Assembly (NCBI RefSeq): GCF_011421425.1
Contig: NZ_WPCW01000003.1
Span: forward strand, 1 to 64,000
Direction of reading: 5' to 3'
DNA from: Streptococcus catagoni
GTDB taxonomy: Bacteria > Bacillota > Bacilli > Lactobacillales > Streptococcaceae
DNA length: 64,000 bases
Both the position numbers and the translations under genes were made by a program. Shown piece after piece: positions 46,474 through 57,218 of the stretch (position 1 is the first letter of the stretch; each line of letters begins with the position of its first letter). The notes below the pieces were generated by a model that saw only the letters and a program-made list of their open reading frames with translations, made no database searches and had not been told where the DNA came from.

Positions 46474-47106
46474 ATGAAATTATATTTTATCAGACATGGT
46501 AAGACGCAATGGAATCTGGAAGGTCGCTTTCAGGGTGCCGGCGGAGATTCACCACTTCTTACAGAATCTTACCAGGAAATCAAAGTCTTAGGACAGTCTC
46601 TAAGAAACATTACTTTTGATGCTGTTTACTCTAGCGACCTCAAACGTGCTGTTGATACTACCCAATTACTGGTTTCTGAATTAGATCAGGAAGTTGAGGT
46701 CATTTATACAGAAGCTCTTCGTGAATGGAATTTGGGCAAACTAGAAGGTGCCAAAATCGCCACCATGAAGGCTATCTACCCTAACCAAATCTCAGCCTTT
46801 AGGCATAATTTAGCTCAGTTTCGTCCTGCTCTCTTTGATGCGGAATCCATTTACCAGACCACTTCACGTGTTAAAAATCTCATTCAGTCTTTTGAAAATA
46901 AAGACTATAAACATGTTTTACTTGTAGGACATGGTGCTAATTTGACTGCTTCAATCAGAACCCTTTTGGGCTTTGAACCGGCTCACCTAAGAGCTCTGGG
47001 AGGACTTGATAATTCGAGTTTAACCGTTCTAGAAACAGATGACTGTGATCATTTTGAATGTTTAATCTGGAATGATAAATCCTACCTAGAAGACAGTATT
47101 CATTAA
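46474..47106 (+). CDS. Histidine phosphatase (phosphoglycerate-mutase superfamily)
   Basis: A 210-residue phosphatase with the catalytic loop FIRHGKTQWN (His8 phosphoenzyme), the acid in LREWNLGKLEG and the second histidine in LLVGHGANLT. These are typical of broad-specificity phosphatases such as GpmB/PhoE types, not of glycolytic mutase. It is the last gene of the ybaK operon, 13 bases after yccF, and ends in a hairpin terminator. Confidence 0.87.
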   Translation: MKLYFIRHGKTQWNLEGRFQGAGGDSPLLTESYQEIKVLGQSLRNITFDAVYSSDLKRAVDTTQLLVSELDQEVEVIYTEALREWNLGKLEGAKIATMKAIYPNQISAFRHNLAQFRPALFDAESIYQTTSRVKNLIQSFENKDYKHVLLVGHGANLTASIRTLLGFEPAHLRALGGLDNSSLTVLETDDCDHFECLIWNDKSYLEDSIH

Positions 47107-47132
47107 AAATAAGGCAGAAAAGCTAAAAATTT

Positions 47133-47182
47133 AGATTGACTAAAATTCTCATTTTAGAGTATTTTCTTCAATCTTTTTATTT
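47133..47182 (+). terminator. Intrinsic terminator after the histidine phosphatase gene
   Basis: AGATTGA and TCAATCT enclose an inner stem CTAAAAT/ATTTTAG, then TTTTATTTTT. The outer arms resemble the GATTGAAGAAA family. Confidence 0.7.
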
Positions 47183-47191
47183 TTAAACAAG

Positions 47192-47232
47192 CAAAAACTC
47201 CCCAAATCACTGAACAACAGAGCTAGGGGAGT
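47192..47232 (-). terminator. Intrinsic terminator after the HAD gene
   Basis: Leftward arms ACTCCCC (47232-47226) and GGGGAGT (47203-47197), then TTTTTGC. Confidence 0.78.
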
Positions 47233-47261
47233 CTGTGAGCCATGATTGGCCTTTGACACTT

Positions 47262-48161
47262 TTAAGTGTATTTTAAGCGCAAGACTTTTTCTTGCTGCTT
47301 GTTTAAGCGTAGTAAAATGACGACTTTATCGATACTCATATTACTTTCTAACAAACGTTCAGCAGCCATCATCAAACCATTGTTCAAACCAATAGCCAAG
47401 ATAGGGTTTTGATGGTCATTAACATCGAAGATAAATTTATTATCAGGTAGGTCAAAGAGCACTTTTACTGCTCCGAACAATTGTTCAAAGTTATCAATGG
47501 CCACATCGTAAACAGGCTTGGTTCCAGCTTTTAAGCTACGTCCCCTATGATTAAACCACATGGAATGCCAACCACCATTGAAGGCTCCCATAATGTCATT
47601 ATCATAATAATCTCCAACATAGAGTGTGGTTCGTGGATTAAAGTCAAATTGCTCTGCAGCTAAATTAAAGATTTCTTTTTCTGGTTTTTGAAAGCCCGTT
47701 GACTGACTGACAATGACCCTTTTAGGATCTATATAGTCATATAAACCAAGTTTTTTGACCTTTTTTAATTGGTGTTCAGTGGGTCCATTGGTAATAATCC
47801 CCATAGGCACCCCCTTAGACTTCAAAAAGTCTAAGGTCATTCTCATCTCATCCAGCATGCTAATGTTTTCTAGCTCATTCTCATAAACCTCTTGGAAATG
47901 ATTTCCAGTAGCCTCATCAATTTCTGGATAACCAAATTCTAAAAGAGTTTCCCGACAACGCCAGAATCTAAAGTACTCCGTTGTCCACTCTCCAGCCATT
48001 ACCCTTGGAAAACCAATATCTGAATAATGACGAAAACGGATGTAGGCCTTATTCATCATAGACATGTCAAAATCTGGGAAGCATTTTTCCATAGCAATGC
48101 GATAGGGCGCTTGTTGGTCATATATAGTATCGTCTATATCAAAAACAATGGCTGTAATCAT
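47262..48161 (-). CDS. HAD-IA hydrolase with C-terminal extension (YjjG-like)
   Basis: A 299-residue phosphatase. Motif I FDIDDTIYDQQ, motif II GIITNGPTEHQ, the lysine motif FQKPEKEIF and motif IV LYVGDYYDNDIMGA are intact. About 70 extra residues after residue 225 (FDVNDHQNPILAIGLNNGLM onwards) are not part of the core fold, longer than typical YjjG/nucleotidase relatives. That tail has a helical look; it may serve in a partner contact. The substrate is unknown. AAGGAAAAG lies upstream of the ATG, and the gene diverges from lysS. Confidence 0.84.
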   Translation of the reverse strand: MITAIVFDIDDTIYDQQAPYRIAMEKCFPDFDMSMMNKAYIRFRHYSDIGFPRVMAGEWTTEYFRFWRCRETLLEFGYPEIDEATGNHFQEVYENELENISMLDEMRMTLDFLKSKGVPMGIITNGPTEHQLKKVKKLGLYDYIDPKRVIVSQSTGFQKPEKEIFNLAAEQFDFNPRTTLYVGDYYDNDIMGAFNGGWHSMWFNHRGRSLKAGTKPVYDVAIDNFEQLFGAVKVLFDLPDNKFIFDVNDHQNPILAIGLNNGLMMAAERLLESNMSIDKVVILLRLNKQQEKVLRLKYT

Positions 48162-48277
48162 GATTCTCTTTTCCTTTTTTTAATACCTAGCTATTATACT
48201 ATTTTTAGATGGCCATTTCAAACCGATCTTTAAACTGTTCAAAAACTCTAATCTTAGCTCTTAAAGAGCGAAAATAA

Positions 48278-49825
<1,548 letters not shown>

Positions 49826-49830
49826 ATATG

Positions 49831-49866
49831 AAAACAGTGAGCTTTTCTTAGCCACTGTTTTTTCTT
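49831..49866 (+). terminator. Intrinsic terminator after lysS
   Basis: AAACAGTG and CACTGTTT form the stem, then TTTTC. Confidence 0.85.
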
Positions 49867-49910
49867 TTTCTATGTGAGGTTTTCTGCTAAAAAAGGCCAC
49901 TTCTCCTGAC

Positions 49911-49939
49911 TTGATAAATCCCTATTTTTGGTTTATAGT
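49911..49939 (+). promoter_or_regulatory. Promoter of the BTAD/AAA regulator gene
   Basis: TTGATA (49911-49916), 17-base spacer, TATAGT (49934-49939). The predicted start is near 49946. Confidence 0.72.
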
Positions 49940-49954
49940 GGAATTACTAATTTT

Positions 49955-49969
49955 TGGAGGCGTTTTCAA
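49955..49969 (+). promoter_or_regulatory. Near-consensus cre overlapping the regulator's ribosome site
   Basis: TGGAGGCGTTTTCAA matches the reverse cre consensus at all but one position. It lies just after the predicted transcript start and includes the GGAGG ribosome site, so CcpA binding would act as a roadblock. The overlap with GGAGG makes chance more likely than usual. Confidence 0.35.
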
Positions 49970-49971
49970 TA

Positions 49972-52900
49972 ATGACCGATTTATCATTAAAACTATTGGG
50001 TAACCCAGCAATCTTTTTAGATAAGGAAGAGATCTACTTCTCTTTTTCTAAGATAAATGCTCTGCTCTACTATCTTATTATTAATGGGACTGTTAATAGA
50101 GAAGAAATTGCTGGTATCCTCTGGGAAAACAAAGACAACCAAACTGCCAAAAAGAACCTCAGAAACACCATTTATCAAGTCAATAAAATTTTGGGCAATG
50201 ATTACATCATTTGCCCTAGTCGTTCTATCTTAACATTAAATACAGACTTGACCATAAGGAGTGATGTCCAGGCCTTTCTTGATAATCCCAATGATAACCT
50301 CTCACTCTATGAGGGCGAATTTTTACAAGGATTCTATTTAAAATCAAATGAAAGTTTTGACCTTTGGTTAGAAAAAATGCGCTCACGTTTTGAGCAAATT
50401 TATATCAAAAGCTGTTACCAGAAAATTGATCAAATGATTGCGGTAGCTAGTCTTGAAGAAGTTGAGGAAAATATTTTTCGCCTGATAGCCATTGATGAAT
50501 ACGAGGAAAAAAATTACCAGCTCTTAATGAGGCTGTATCAAAAACATCACAGGCCTGGAAAGGTTATTGAGACTTACTATAAATTAGTCAATCTCTTGGA
50601 TAAGGAATTAGGCATTAGTCCAAGTGAAAAGACGCAGCAGATTTATGATAAAGTGATTGCTACAGATCGCAACGAGAAAAAGATAAAACAGTTCCTGAGA
50701 ACAACCAATCACTTCTTTGGACGGGTAGCTGAAATCAATGCCCTGGAATCTTATTTTAGTAAAATTCTTAAAAGTAAAAGATCACGCACTATGATGCTGA
50801 TTGGTGGAACTGGTATTGGTAAAAGAACCGTGACCAGACAGGTACTTGCCAATCAGACAAAGCATTTTCAAATTGTCACATCTGAATGCTTTAGTGAAGA
50901 TCGCTATTCTCCACTGAGCCCCTGGCATGACATTGTAGATGGCTTAGGTGACCTGGTTGTCCAGCAGCAAATCATGACCCTGAATCAGTGGAAAACCATT
51001 CTTGAACACTACTTTCCTGATATTATTGATAGCAGTTTTAGCTATGATAGTATCAACCATAGCCAGGATATCAATCTTCTTTCTAATTTTATCACGGACG
51101 TGATCAAGAAAATCGCCTCAAAAAAACCCATTGTTATCCTCATTGAAGATGTCCATTGGATGGATACTAAGAGTATAGATCTCTTACAGTCTACTATCAA
51201 TCATCTTAGCTCTTATCCTGTTGCCTTTGTGCTAACCAAATACCTGAGTTCAAGTAACCATCTGGACCGTTTTGTCAATCACTTTATCAGCCACAAACAA
51301 ATTGATTTTATCATATTAAAGCCCTTATCTCGGACAGAAAGCCTGGACTACCTCAGAGACAAATTGGGTCATCTCAGCCTTTCTCCCCAGCTTTTTGACA
51401 GGATCTATGAGGTTAGTGAAGGTAATCCCTTTTTATTAACAGAATATACTACTGAGTTATTAGAGGGACAAAAATTTACACCCCTAACACCAGCTATTGA
51501 AGCCAAGTTAGCTTTAAAATTTGATTTTGTTGATAGCCATGAAGAAGAACTCCTCAGCTACTTGTCCTGTTTTCGTACAAGGGCTCCTATTTCCATCATT
51601 GCCAACTTAATCAACCTTAGCATAGAAGAAACTGTCAGCATTATCGAGCATCTCTGCCGCAAACATATCCTCATTGAAGACTGTATAGAGGATGAAGTGG
51701 TCATTGGCTTTAGTCAAAACATACTATCCATTTATACTTATGAGCAGTTATCCCTAGCTAAAAAAAGGATCTTTCACGCTCAGATTGCCCAGAGTATGGA
51801 GAAGTCTATCAATCTGTCCCATTATCAATCAGCTCTGCTGGATGAGATTACCTATCACTATAGACTAGCTAAGCAGCCTATCAAATCTTTGGCCTATTTG
51901 CTCAATTATCTGGAGGCTAGCCTGCATTTCCAGCATGAACTCTTTCCCATTTACTCTCAGATGATGGCCATTAGCAATCAACCTGATATAGACAGCCACA
52001 AGCTCATTCAAAAGCATTTTGAGATGATTAAAGAACAGTTTCAGAGCTTAAAAAATAAGTATGCCGAAACTAAAGAGTTTCGGGAGTTGATGATTCGTTT
52101 TCTCTATCTGGAAGGCTGCTATAAAATCAGAATTGGAGACTACCAGCAGGGCATTTCCAATATTCAAAAGGTTATTAAAGCCGCTACAGAATGGCAGCAC
52201 AAAACCTATCTCTTAGAGGGTTACAGGCAGATTATCCACTATTGTATCCAGGTTGAAAATATACCTGAGATGCAGTATTACACAGAACTCTCCTTGGATG
52301 CTTCTGTTCAGGCCAATGACCATGAAGCCATAGCCATTAATCTAAGATTGAATGGTCTTTATTACCTGATGACTGGAAGGATTGATAAGGCTCAAAAATT
52401 ATTAAAAGAATCCGTCAATTGCTTTAGTTTGACAAATTCCCTTAAGACAAAATATGCCATCCAGATTGCTGCAGCCCTTGATTATCTAGCAGAAATCCAA
52501 CAGATCCAGGGTAATACAAATGAAGCCATGGCCTATCAAAATAAGGCACTCAGTCTGACAGCCAACCGCATTAATGAACCTTACAGTATTTCCTTCTACA
52601 TTGGACTTGGGATGTCTTATTTTTACTTGCAGCATTATGAAAAGGCAGAGCATATTTTCATAACCTGTAAAGAAGCCCTTAAATCCTTTAGTTTCCCTTG
52701 GAAAGAGGTGCAATTAGAAGTTTATCTGGCACTCATTAAATGTTCCAAAAAGGATTATCAGCTCTTGATTGATGTTATCAGAAAGAAAGAATCCCTCATT
52801 GAACGCTATTCCAATCCTCGTGATAAGGGTATGATTTATTTCTTAATGGCTCTGACCAAGACCAGACTACTAAAGAAAGAAATTATCCATGAAGAATTGC

Positions 52901-53019
52901 AAGAGCTATTACAGAAAGATTTTGCCCACTACTATCATATTGCCAAAGCCAGCTTGAATCCTCACCGTGACTGCCATCAAGTCAAGGAACTTGACGCCTT
53001 GGCCAAAGAATTTCTGTAA
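49972..53019 (+). CDS. Large BTAD/SARP-type transcriptional regulator with AAA ATPase and TPR-like repeats
   Basis: A 1015-residue regulator. Residues about 1-95 are a winged-helix DNA-binding domain (LKLLGNPAIFLDKEEIYFSF, INGTVNREEIAGILW). Residues 96-235 are a bacterial transcriptional activator domain (YEGEFLQGF, DEYEEKNYQLLMRLYQKHHRPGK). Residues about 250-560 form an AAA-type ATPase with Walker B ILIEDVHWMD. The rest is TPR-like helical repeats. The Walker A loop reads GGTGIGKRT, so the usual Ser/Thr after Lys is Arg. It faces hutG across a shared terminator, making it a candidate regulator of the hut genes; that is inference. I chose the ATG at 49972 over an upstream TTG within the ribosome site. 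Confidence 0.8.
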   Translation: MTDLSLKLLGNPAIFLDKEEIYFSFSKINALLYYLIINGTVNREEIAGILWENKDNQTAKKNLRNTIYQVNKILGNDYIICPSRSILTLNTDLTIRSDVQAFLDNPNDNLSLYEGEFLQGFYLKSNESFDLWLEKMRSRFEQIYIKSCYQKIDQMIAVASLEEVEENIFRLIAIDEYEEKNYQLLMRLYQKHHRPGKVIETYYKLVNLLDKELGISPSEKTQQIYDKVIATDRNEKKIKQFLRTTNHFFGRVAEINALESYFSKILKSKRSRTMMLIGGTGIGKRTVTRQVLANQTKHFQIVTSECFSEDRYSPLSPWHDIVDGLGDLVVQQQIMTLNQWKTILEHYFPDIIDSSFSYDSINHSQDINLLSNFITDVIKKIASKKPIVILIEDVHWMDTKSIDLLQSTINHLSSYPVAFVLTKYLSSSNHLDRFVNHFISHKQIDFIILKPLSRTESLDYLRDKLGHLSLSPQLFDRIYEVSEGNPFLLTEYTTELLEGQKFTPLTPAIEAKLALKFDFVDSHEEELLSYLSCFRTRAPISIIANLINLSIEETVSIIEHLCRKHILIEDCIEDEVVIGFSQNILSIYTYEQLSLAKKRIFHAQIAQSMEKSINLSHYQSALLDEITYHYRLAKQPIKSLAYLLNYLEASLHFQHELFPIYSQMMAISNQPDIDSHKLIQKHFEMIKEQFQSLKNKYAETKEFRELMIRFLYLEGCYKIRIGDYQQGISNIQKVIKAATEWQHKTYLLEGYRQIIHYCIQVENIPEMQYYTELSLDASVQANDHEAIAINLRLNGLYYLMTGRIDKAQKLLKESVNCFSLTNSLKTKYAIQIAAALDYLAEIQQIQGNTNEAMAYQNKALSLTANRINEPYSISFYIGLGMSYFYLQHYEKAEHIFITCKEALKSFSFPWKEVQLEVYLALIKCSKKDYQLLIDVIRKKESLIERYSNPRDKGMIYFLMALTKTRLLKKEIIHEELQELLQKDFAHYYHIAKASLNPHRDCHQVKELDALAKEFL

Positions 53020-53090
53020 GTTGAGAGTTTCCTTTCTTTGTAAGCTGACTATATTTCATAAACTTGTTATAAGATACTTTTTCTACATGA

Positions 53091-53128
53091 CAAAGCCACT
53101 AGTTCTTTAAAAACTAGTGGCTTATTTT
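53091..53128. terminator. Bidirectional terminator between the regulator and hutG
   Basis: AAGCCACTAGTT and AACTAGTGGCTT make a perfect 12-bp stem (53093-53104, 53112-53123), with T-rich flanks both ways. It ends both convergent units. Confidence 0.86.
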
Positions 53129-54122
53129 AATGTGCAATCTGCTTTTGAGCCAGAACCTGGGTCAAATAAAAAATAAGGGTAGCAGCCAAATTAGCTGTGT
53201 GGTTGTCAATATCATGAGGTGGTGAAACTTCTACAATATCAAAGCCAATCAATTTGCCACTGGCAGCAATATGCTGCAAGATCGGCAAGGCTAATTGAGG
53301 ATCTAGGCCAAGAGATTGGATGGCACTGACCCCAGGGGCATAGCCTGCGGAGAAACAATCCATATCAATAGTTAGATACAGGTAAGGTCTGTCCCTTAGA
53401 AAGTCATCAACTTTCTGGCAAACCTTTTGATTACCAAGACTATGGATATCTTGCCCTGTTAAAAATTGAATGGCTTTTGACTTGGCTACAAAGTCAAATA
53501 AAAACAAATTATTACTGTGTTCCTGGATGCCTAGAACCATATAGGGAAAGACTTGATTGGCATTTAGACTATAATCAAACATTTGCCTAAAGCCTGTTCC
53601 TGAATTTGGTCCTGTTTGATCATAGGGACGCAAATCAAAGTGGGCATCCATGTTAATAACAGCCAGTTCTTTTTCTGAATCAATGGAATTTTTCAAGCCC
53701 AGATAATGCCCAAAGGCTGTTTCATGCCCTCCACCCAGAACTATGGGAATCAGGTTAAGAGCCCTTAGGCGTCTGACAGCTTGAGCCAGGCTCATCTGTA
53801 GTTCTTCCAGTGTTCTGTTGGGACCATCAATATCCCCAACATCATAGATCCTAACACTTTGGCCAAAATGCCAGGGCAGCTTGGCTACCTGAGTTCTAAT
53901 GGCATCAGGGCCTTCTACTGCTCCGACACGACCATGGTTAATATAGACACCCTTATCACTTTTAAAGCCAATGAGGGCAAAATTAACCCCTTCAAATGGG
54001 CTTAGATCCTCCTTATTTAAATCCAAAAATTGAATCAGCATTCCCCATTTGGCATTATATAAGTCATCTTCTATGGCCCCTTGATAATAACTATATCTTC
54101 TAGGGAAATAGTTTTTTAGCAT
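53127..54122 (-). CDS. hutG: Formimidoylglutamase HutG
   Basis: A 331-residue arginase/ureohydrolase-family enzyme that splits N-formiminoglutamate to glutamate and formamide. The two-manganese site is visible: [21 protein letters not shown] and [16 protein letters not shown]. With hutH, hutU and ftcD nearby, histidine degradation is the fitting role rather than arginine or agmatine hydrolysis. The cluster also has the FtcD route to glutamate, so two exits from formiminoglutamate are present. It lies 58 bases after folC on the same strand. AAGGAT precedes the ATG. Confidence 0.9.
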   Translation of the reverse strand: MLKNYFPRRYSYYQGAIEDDLYNAKWGMLIQFLDLNKEDLSPFEGVNFALIGFKSDKGVYINHGRVGAVEGPDAIRTQVAKLPWHFGQSVRIYDVGDIDGPNRTLEELQMSLAQAVRRLRALNLIPIVLGGGHETAFGHYLGLKNSIDSEKELAVINMDAHFDLRPYDQTGPNSGTGFRQMFDYSLNANQVFPYMVLGIQEHSNNLFLFDFVAKSKAIQFLTGQDIHSLGNQKVCQKVDDFLRDRPYLYLTIDMDCFSAGYAPGVSAIQSLGLDPQLALPILQHIAASGKLIGFDIVEVSPPHDIDNHTANLAATLIFYLTQVLAQKQIAH

Positions 54123-54180
54123 CCTATCCTTACCTTTCTATATGTGATCACTGAAGTCATTACTATTCCTATCAGACAAC

Positions 54181-55452
54181 TTATTTGTCATCTGCCTTTT
54201 CTTTCTTTTCAAGGACTGCTTGACGAACCTGTGAAATAAAATAAAGGGAACCAGTTACCACAAACAAGTCATTTTCCTTGGCCTGATCCAACCTTTGCAA
54301 CCAAGATTCAAAGTTAGAAACAGTTGGAAATTTTTCAGGATATGCTTCTAATGGCAGAGCTTTAGGAAATGGGAAGCTAGTCACCGTCACATCTCCTACT
54401 TCTTCTAGTTTATCTAACATAGCGTTGACAGGTTTTTTCTTTACAGCAGAGAACAAGAGGTGAACTTTTTTAGCAGAAAAGCTGCTCTTTAATAGGTCTA
54501 CCAAGACTTCTATGCTTTCCATATTGTGAGCACCATCTATCATCAAGTGAGAACCTAAAAATTCTGTACGTCCCACCCATTTAGTCTTTTCTAAACCCTC
54601 TTTGATAGTATCCAGACTAAGCTTGGCATATTTTTCTCTTAGCAGAAGACTTGCCATGGTTGCCAGAGCTGCATTAGCCTTTTGGTGTTCTCCTAGCATG
54701 GCTAGCTTAATGTCCTTGATTTCAGTATCCTTATATTTAAAATCAAAGCTAGCCAAATTGTGACTAATGAAAAAGTCCTTATCCAATTGGTAACTTGGGC
54801 TTCCAGTAAGCTGACAGGTCTCTTTAAAAACTGCCGCCACATCATCACGATCTGTAGCATAAATAAAGGGTTCACCAGCTTTTAAGACGCCAATCTTTTG
54901 TTTGGCTATTTCCTTATGGCTATGCCCTAAAAATTCCTGATGGTCTAAGCCAATTGAGGGACATAAAACAGCTAAAGCATGAAAAACATTGGTGGCATCC
55001 CATAAACCACCCAGACCAGCTTCAATGATGGCAATATCAACAGGGCGTATCCTTGTAAAATAAAGAAACATCATGACTGTGATAATTTCAAATTCCGTTG
55101 CTGGGCTATAAGGCGTTTCCTTTGGAAGGCGTTCAACCACAGGCTTGACCTGCTCAACCAAGTCAATCAGCTCTTTTTCAGCTATCATTTTACCATTGAC
55201 AGAGATCCGTTCTCTAAACTCAACAATAAAAGGCGAGGTAAAGGTTCCCACCTCATAACCACTCTGACTGAAGATATGTTGAAGGTAAGAGACTGTGGAG
55301 CCCTTTCCATTGGTTCCAACAAGATGGATGGCAGCTAAGTCTCTATGAGGATTGCCAAATTGTTTTAATAACCATTCCACCCTCTTTAGACCGGGTTTTT
55401 CACCCATTTTCACCTTACTATGAATCCACTTTAATGTTTCTTGATAGTTCAA
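54181..55452 (-). CDS. folC: Folylpolyglutamate synthase/dihydrofolate synthase FolC-like (hut-cluster copy)
   Basis: A Mur-ligase-fold enzyme that adds glutamates to folates, 423 residues. ATP-loop HLVGTNGKGSTVSYLQHIF, the folate/linker segment PSIGLDHQEFLGHS, and MIDGAHNMESIEVL are typical. The open frame extends to 55524, but the -35 and -10 of a strong promoter lie inside that stretch. I therefore start at the TTG at 55452, which has AAAGGAG 5 bases upstream and yields the family start MNYQETLKWIH. It is not part of the leftward hutH operon, because a terminator precedes its promoter. Polyglutamylated folate is the cofactor of ftcD, fchA and fhs. Confidence 0.88.
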   Translation of the reverse strand: MNYQETLKWIHSKVKMGEKPGLKRVEWLLKQFGNPHRDLAAIHLVGTNGKGSTVSYLQHIFSQSGYEVGTFTSPFIVEFRERISVNGKMIAEKELIDLVEQVKPVVERLPKETPYSPATEFEIITVMMFLYFTRIRPVDIAIIEAGLGGLWDATNVFHALAVLCPSIGLDHQEFLGHSHKEIAKQKIGVLKAGEPFIYATDRDDVAAVFKETCQLTGSPSYQLDKDFFISHNLASFDFKYKDTEIKDIKLAMLGEHQKANAALATMASLLLREKYAKLSLDTIKEGLEKTKWVGRTEFLGSHLMIDGAHNMESIEVLVDLLKSSFSAKKVHLLFSAVKKKPVNAMLDKLEEVGDVTVTSFPFPKALPLEAYPEKFPTVSNFESWLQRLDQAKENDLFVVTGSLYFISQVRQAVLEKKEKADDK

Positions 55453-55494
55453 GATTTCTCCTTTACAAATGACACTTTCTTCTTTTACGGACAT

Positions 55495-55524
55495 ATTATA
55501 ACCAAATAGCTTTTGGACTGTCAA
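55495..55524 (-). promoter_or_regulatory. Strong promoter of folC-hutG
   Basis: Leftward TTGACA (55524-55519), 18-base spacer, TATAAT (55500-55495). Both elements match consensus perfectly. It lies just after the hut-operon terminator and fixes the folC start downstream of 55488. Confidence 0.85.
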
Positions 55525-55528
55525 ATAG

Positions 55529-55588
55529 CCTATTAAAAAAAGGAAGAGCCTGAAAGACCGAAGTACTTACAAACTCTTTTTCCTTTTT
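55529..55588 (-). terminator. Terminator at the end of the hutU-to-hutH operon
   Basis: Leftward GGAAAAAGAG (55583-55574) pairs with CTCTTCC (55548-55542), plus flanking AAAAA/TTTTT, then TTTTTTTAATA. It lies about 80 bases after the hutH stop. Confidence 0.65.
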
Positions 55589-55664
55589 GCCGCTTCTTGA
55601 AATAGCAGAGCTTCTTAAGTTAAGAAAGCATCTCAAGTATTTGAAGGCGGACAATCACATGTTT

Positions 55665-57206
55665 TTAATATTGAATAGAGAGGTCAACAACCTCTTCCAC
55701 AGCAGCCAAGAATTCTTTACTTTCAATCACCTCTGAGGCCTTATTCAATTCATCGTAGATTTCAATATCCTTATCAAATTCAATGAATTTAATGGCCTTG
55801 CGGATTTGGTCATAAGCCGGTTTAGTACCCTTACCAAGCTGTCCATTTTCAGGTTTTAGATCAAGGGCTTGGCAGGCTGCTAGAATTTCAGTTGCCACAA
55901 TGCGACGTGAATTCTTCAGGATTTCACTAGCTTTACGCGCTGCAATTGTCCCCATACTTACGAAGTCTTCTTGGTTTTCACAAGATGGAATAGAATCCAC
56001 ACTTGCTGGGTGAGAGAGGACCTTATTTTCAGAAGCTAGGGCTGCGCAGGCATATTGGGTTATCATAAAGCCTGAGTTCAAACCTGGGTGTTTTACTAGG
56101 AAGGATGGTAATTTACTTAGGTTGGTATTAACCAGACGTTCAACACGGCGTTCAGAGACATTACCAATTTCTGAAATAGCAATTCCCAGGAAGTCAAAAG
56201 GTTGAGCCATTGGTTCACCGTGGAAGTTCCCTCCAGAGATAACATGACCATTTTTACAGATAATTGGGTTATCTGTAACAGAATTGATTTCAATTTCTAC
56301 CTTTTCCTTAACATAGGCAATAGAGTCCTTGCTTGCCCCGTGAATTTGTGGGATACAACGAAGGGTATAAGGATCTTGTACATGATCTTGGGTTGCTTCT
56401 GTTGTATTCTTACTTCCTTCAATTAAGTTACGCATGTTGCGAGCTGTGGCCAATTGGCCACTTTGTGGACGGATAGTATGAAGTTGTTCTTCAAATGGGC
56501 TGGTGATACCATTATGAACTTCTAATGACAGAGCCCCAGCAATATCAGATATCTTCAATAACTGGATAGCATCATAGGTTGCTAGTGCACCAATAGCTGT
56601 TAGGACAGTTGTTCCATTAATGAGAGCAAGTCCTTCTTTGGCAGCTAGTTCAATAGGTTCAATGCCAGCTTTTTTCAAGGCTTCTTTACCAGTTAGTAGT
56701 TCACCCTTGTAATAGGCCTTACCTAAGCCTAGAACAGGAAGAACCATATGAGCTAGAGGTGCCAAGTCACCAGAAGCACCTAGTGAGCCTTTTTCAGGGA
56801 TATAAGGATGAACGCCATTATTCAAAAGTTCAAGTAATTTTTCAATAGTTGACAAACGTATGCCTGAAAAGCCTTTAACCAATGAATTAATTCTAATTAA
56901 CATGATGGCACGAACCGCATCTTCTGGTAAGGGGTTACCAAAACCACTAGAGTGGGTTCTAATTAAGTTTTCTTGTAACTGTGTTGTATCTTCAGGTGAA
57001 ATACTGACATTACATAGGGAGCCAAAACCAGTATTAATCCCATAGACAACACGTTTTTCCTTGACGATATCATCAACGATCTTACGTGATTCTTTGACAT
57101 CTTCTTTGGCTGCTTCATCAATCTGACATTTGACACCATCACGCGCTACTGCTACAACATCTTCAAGAGTTAAACTTTTTCCATCTAAATTAATCATTTT
57201 TGACAT
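55665..57206 (-). CDS. hutH: Histidine ammonia-lyase HutH
   Basis: The first enzyme of histidine breakdown, turning histidine into urocanate and ammonia. 513 residues. The MIO cofactor forms from Ala-Ser-Gly in KGSLGASGDLAPLAHM. Conserved YGINTGFG, VQDPYTLRCIPQIHGA and NPII are present. AGGAGG lies 8 bases before the ATG at 57206. It is the last gene of the long leftward operon and follows the permease gene by 12 bases. Confidence 0.97.
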   Translation of the reverse strand: MSKMINLDGKSLTLEDVVAVARDGVKCQIDEAAKEDVKESRKIVDDIVKEKRVVYGINTGFGSLCNVSISPEDTTQLQENLIRTHSSGFGNPLPEDAVRAIMLIRINSLVKGFSGIRLSTIEKLLELLNNGVHPYIPEKGSLGASGDLAPLAHMVLPVLGLGKAYYKGELLTGKEALKKAGIEPIELAAKEGLALINGTTVLTAIGALATYDAIQLLKISDIAGALSLEVHNGITSPFEEQLHTIRPQSGQLATARNMRNLIEGSKNTTEATQDHVQDPYTLRCIPQIHGASKDSIAYVKEKVEIEINSVTDNPIICKNGHVISGGNFHGEPMAQPFDFLGIAISEIGNVSERRVERLVNTNLSKLPSFLVKHPGLNSGFMITQYACAALASENKVLSHPASVDSIPSCENQEDFVSMGTIAARKASEILKNSRRIVATEILAACQALDLKPENGQLGKGTKPAYDQIRKAIKFIEFDKDIEIYDELNKASEVIESKEFLAAVEEVVDLSIQY

Positions 57207-57218
57207 ATTTACGACCTC

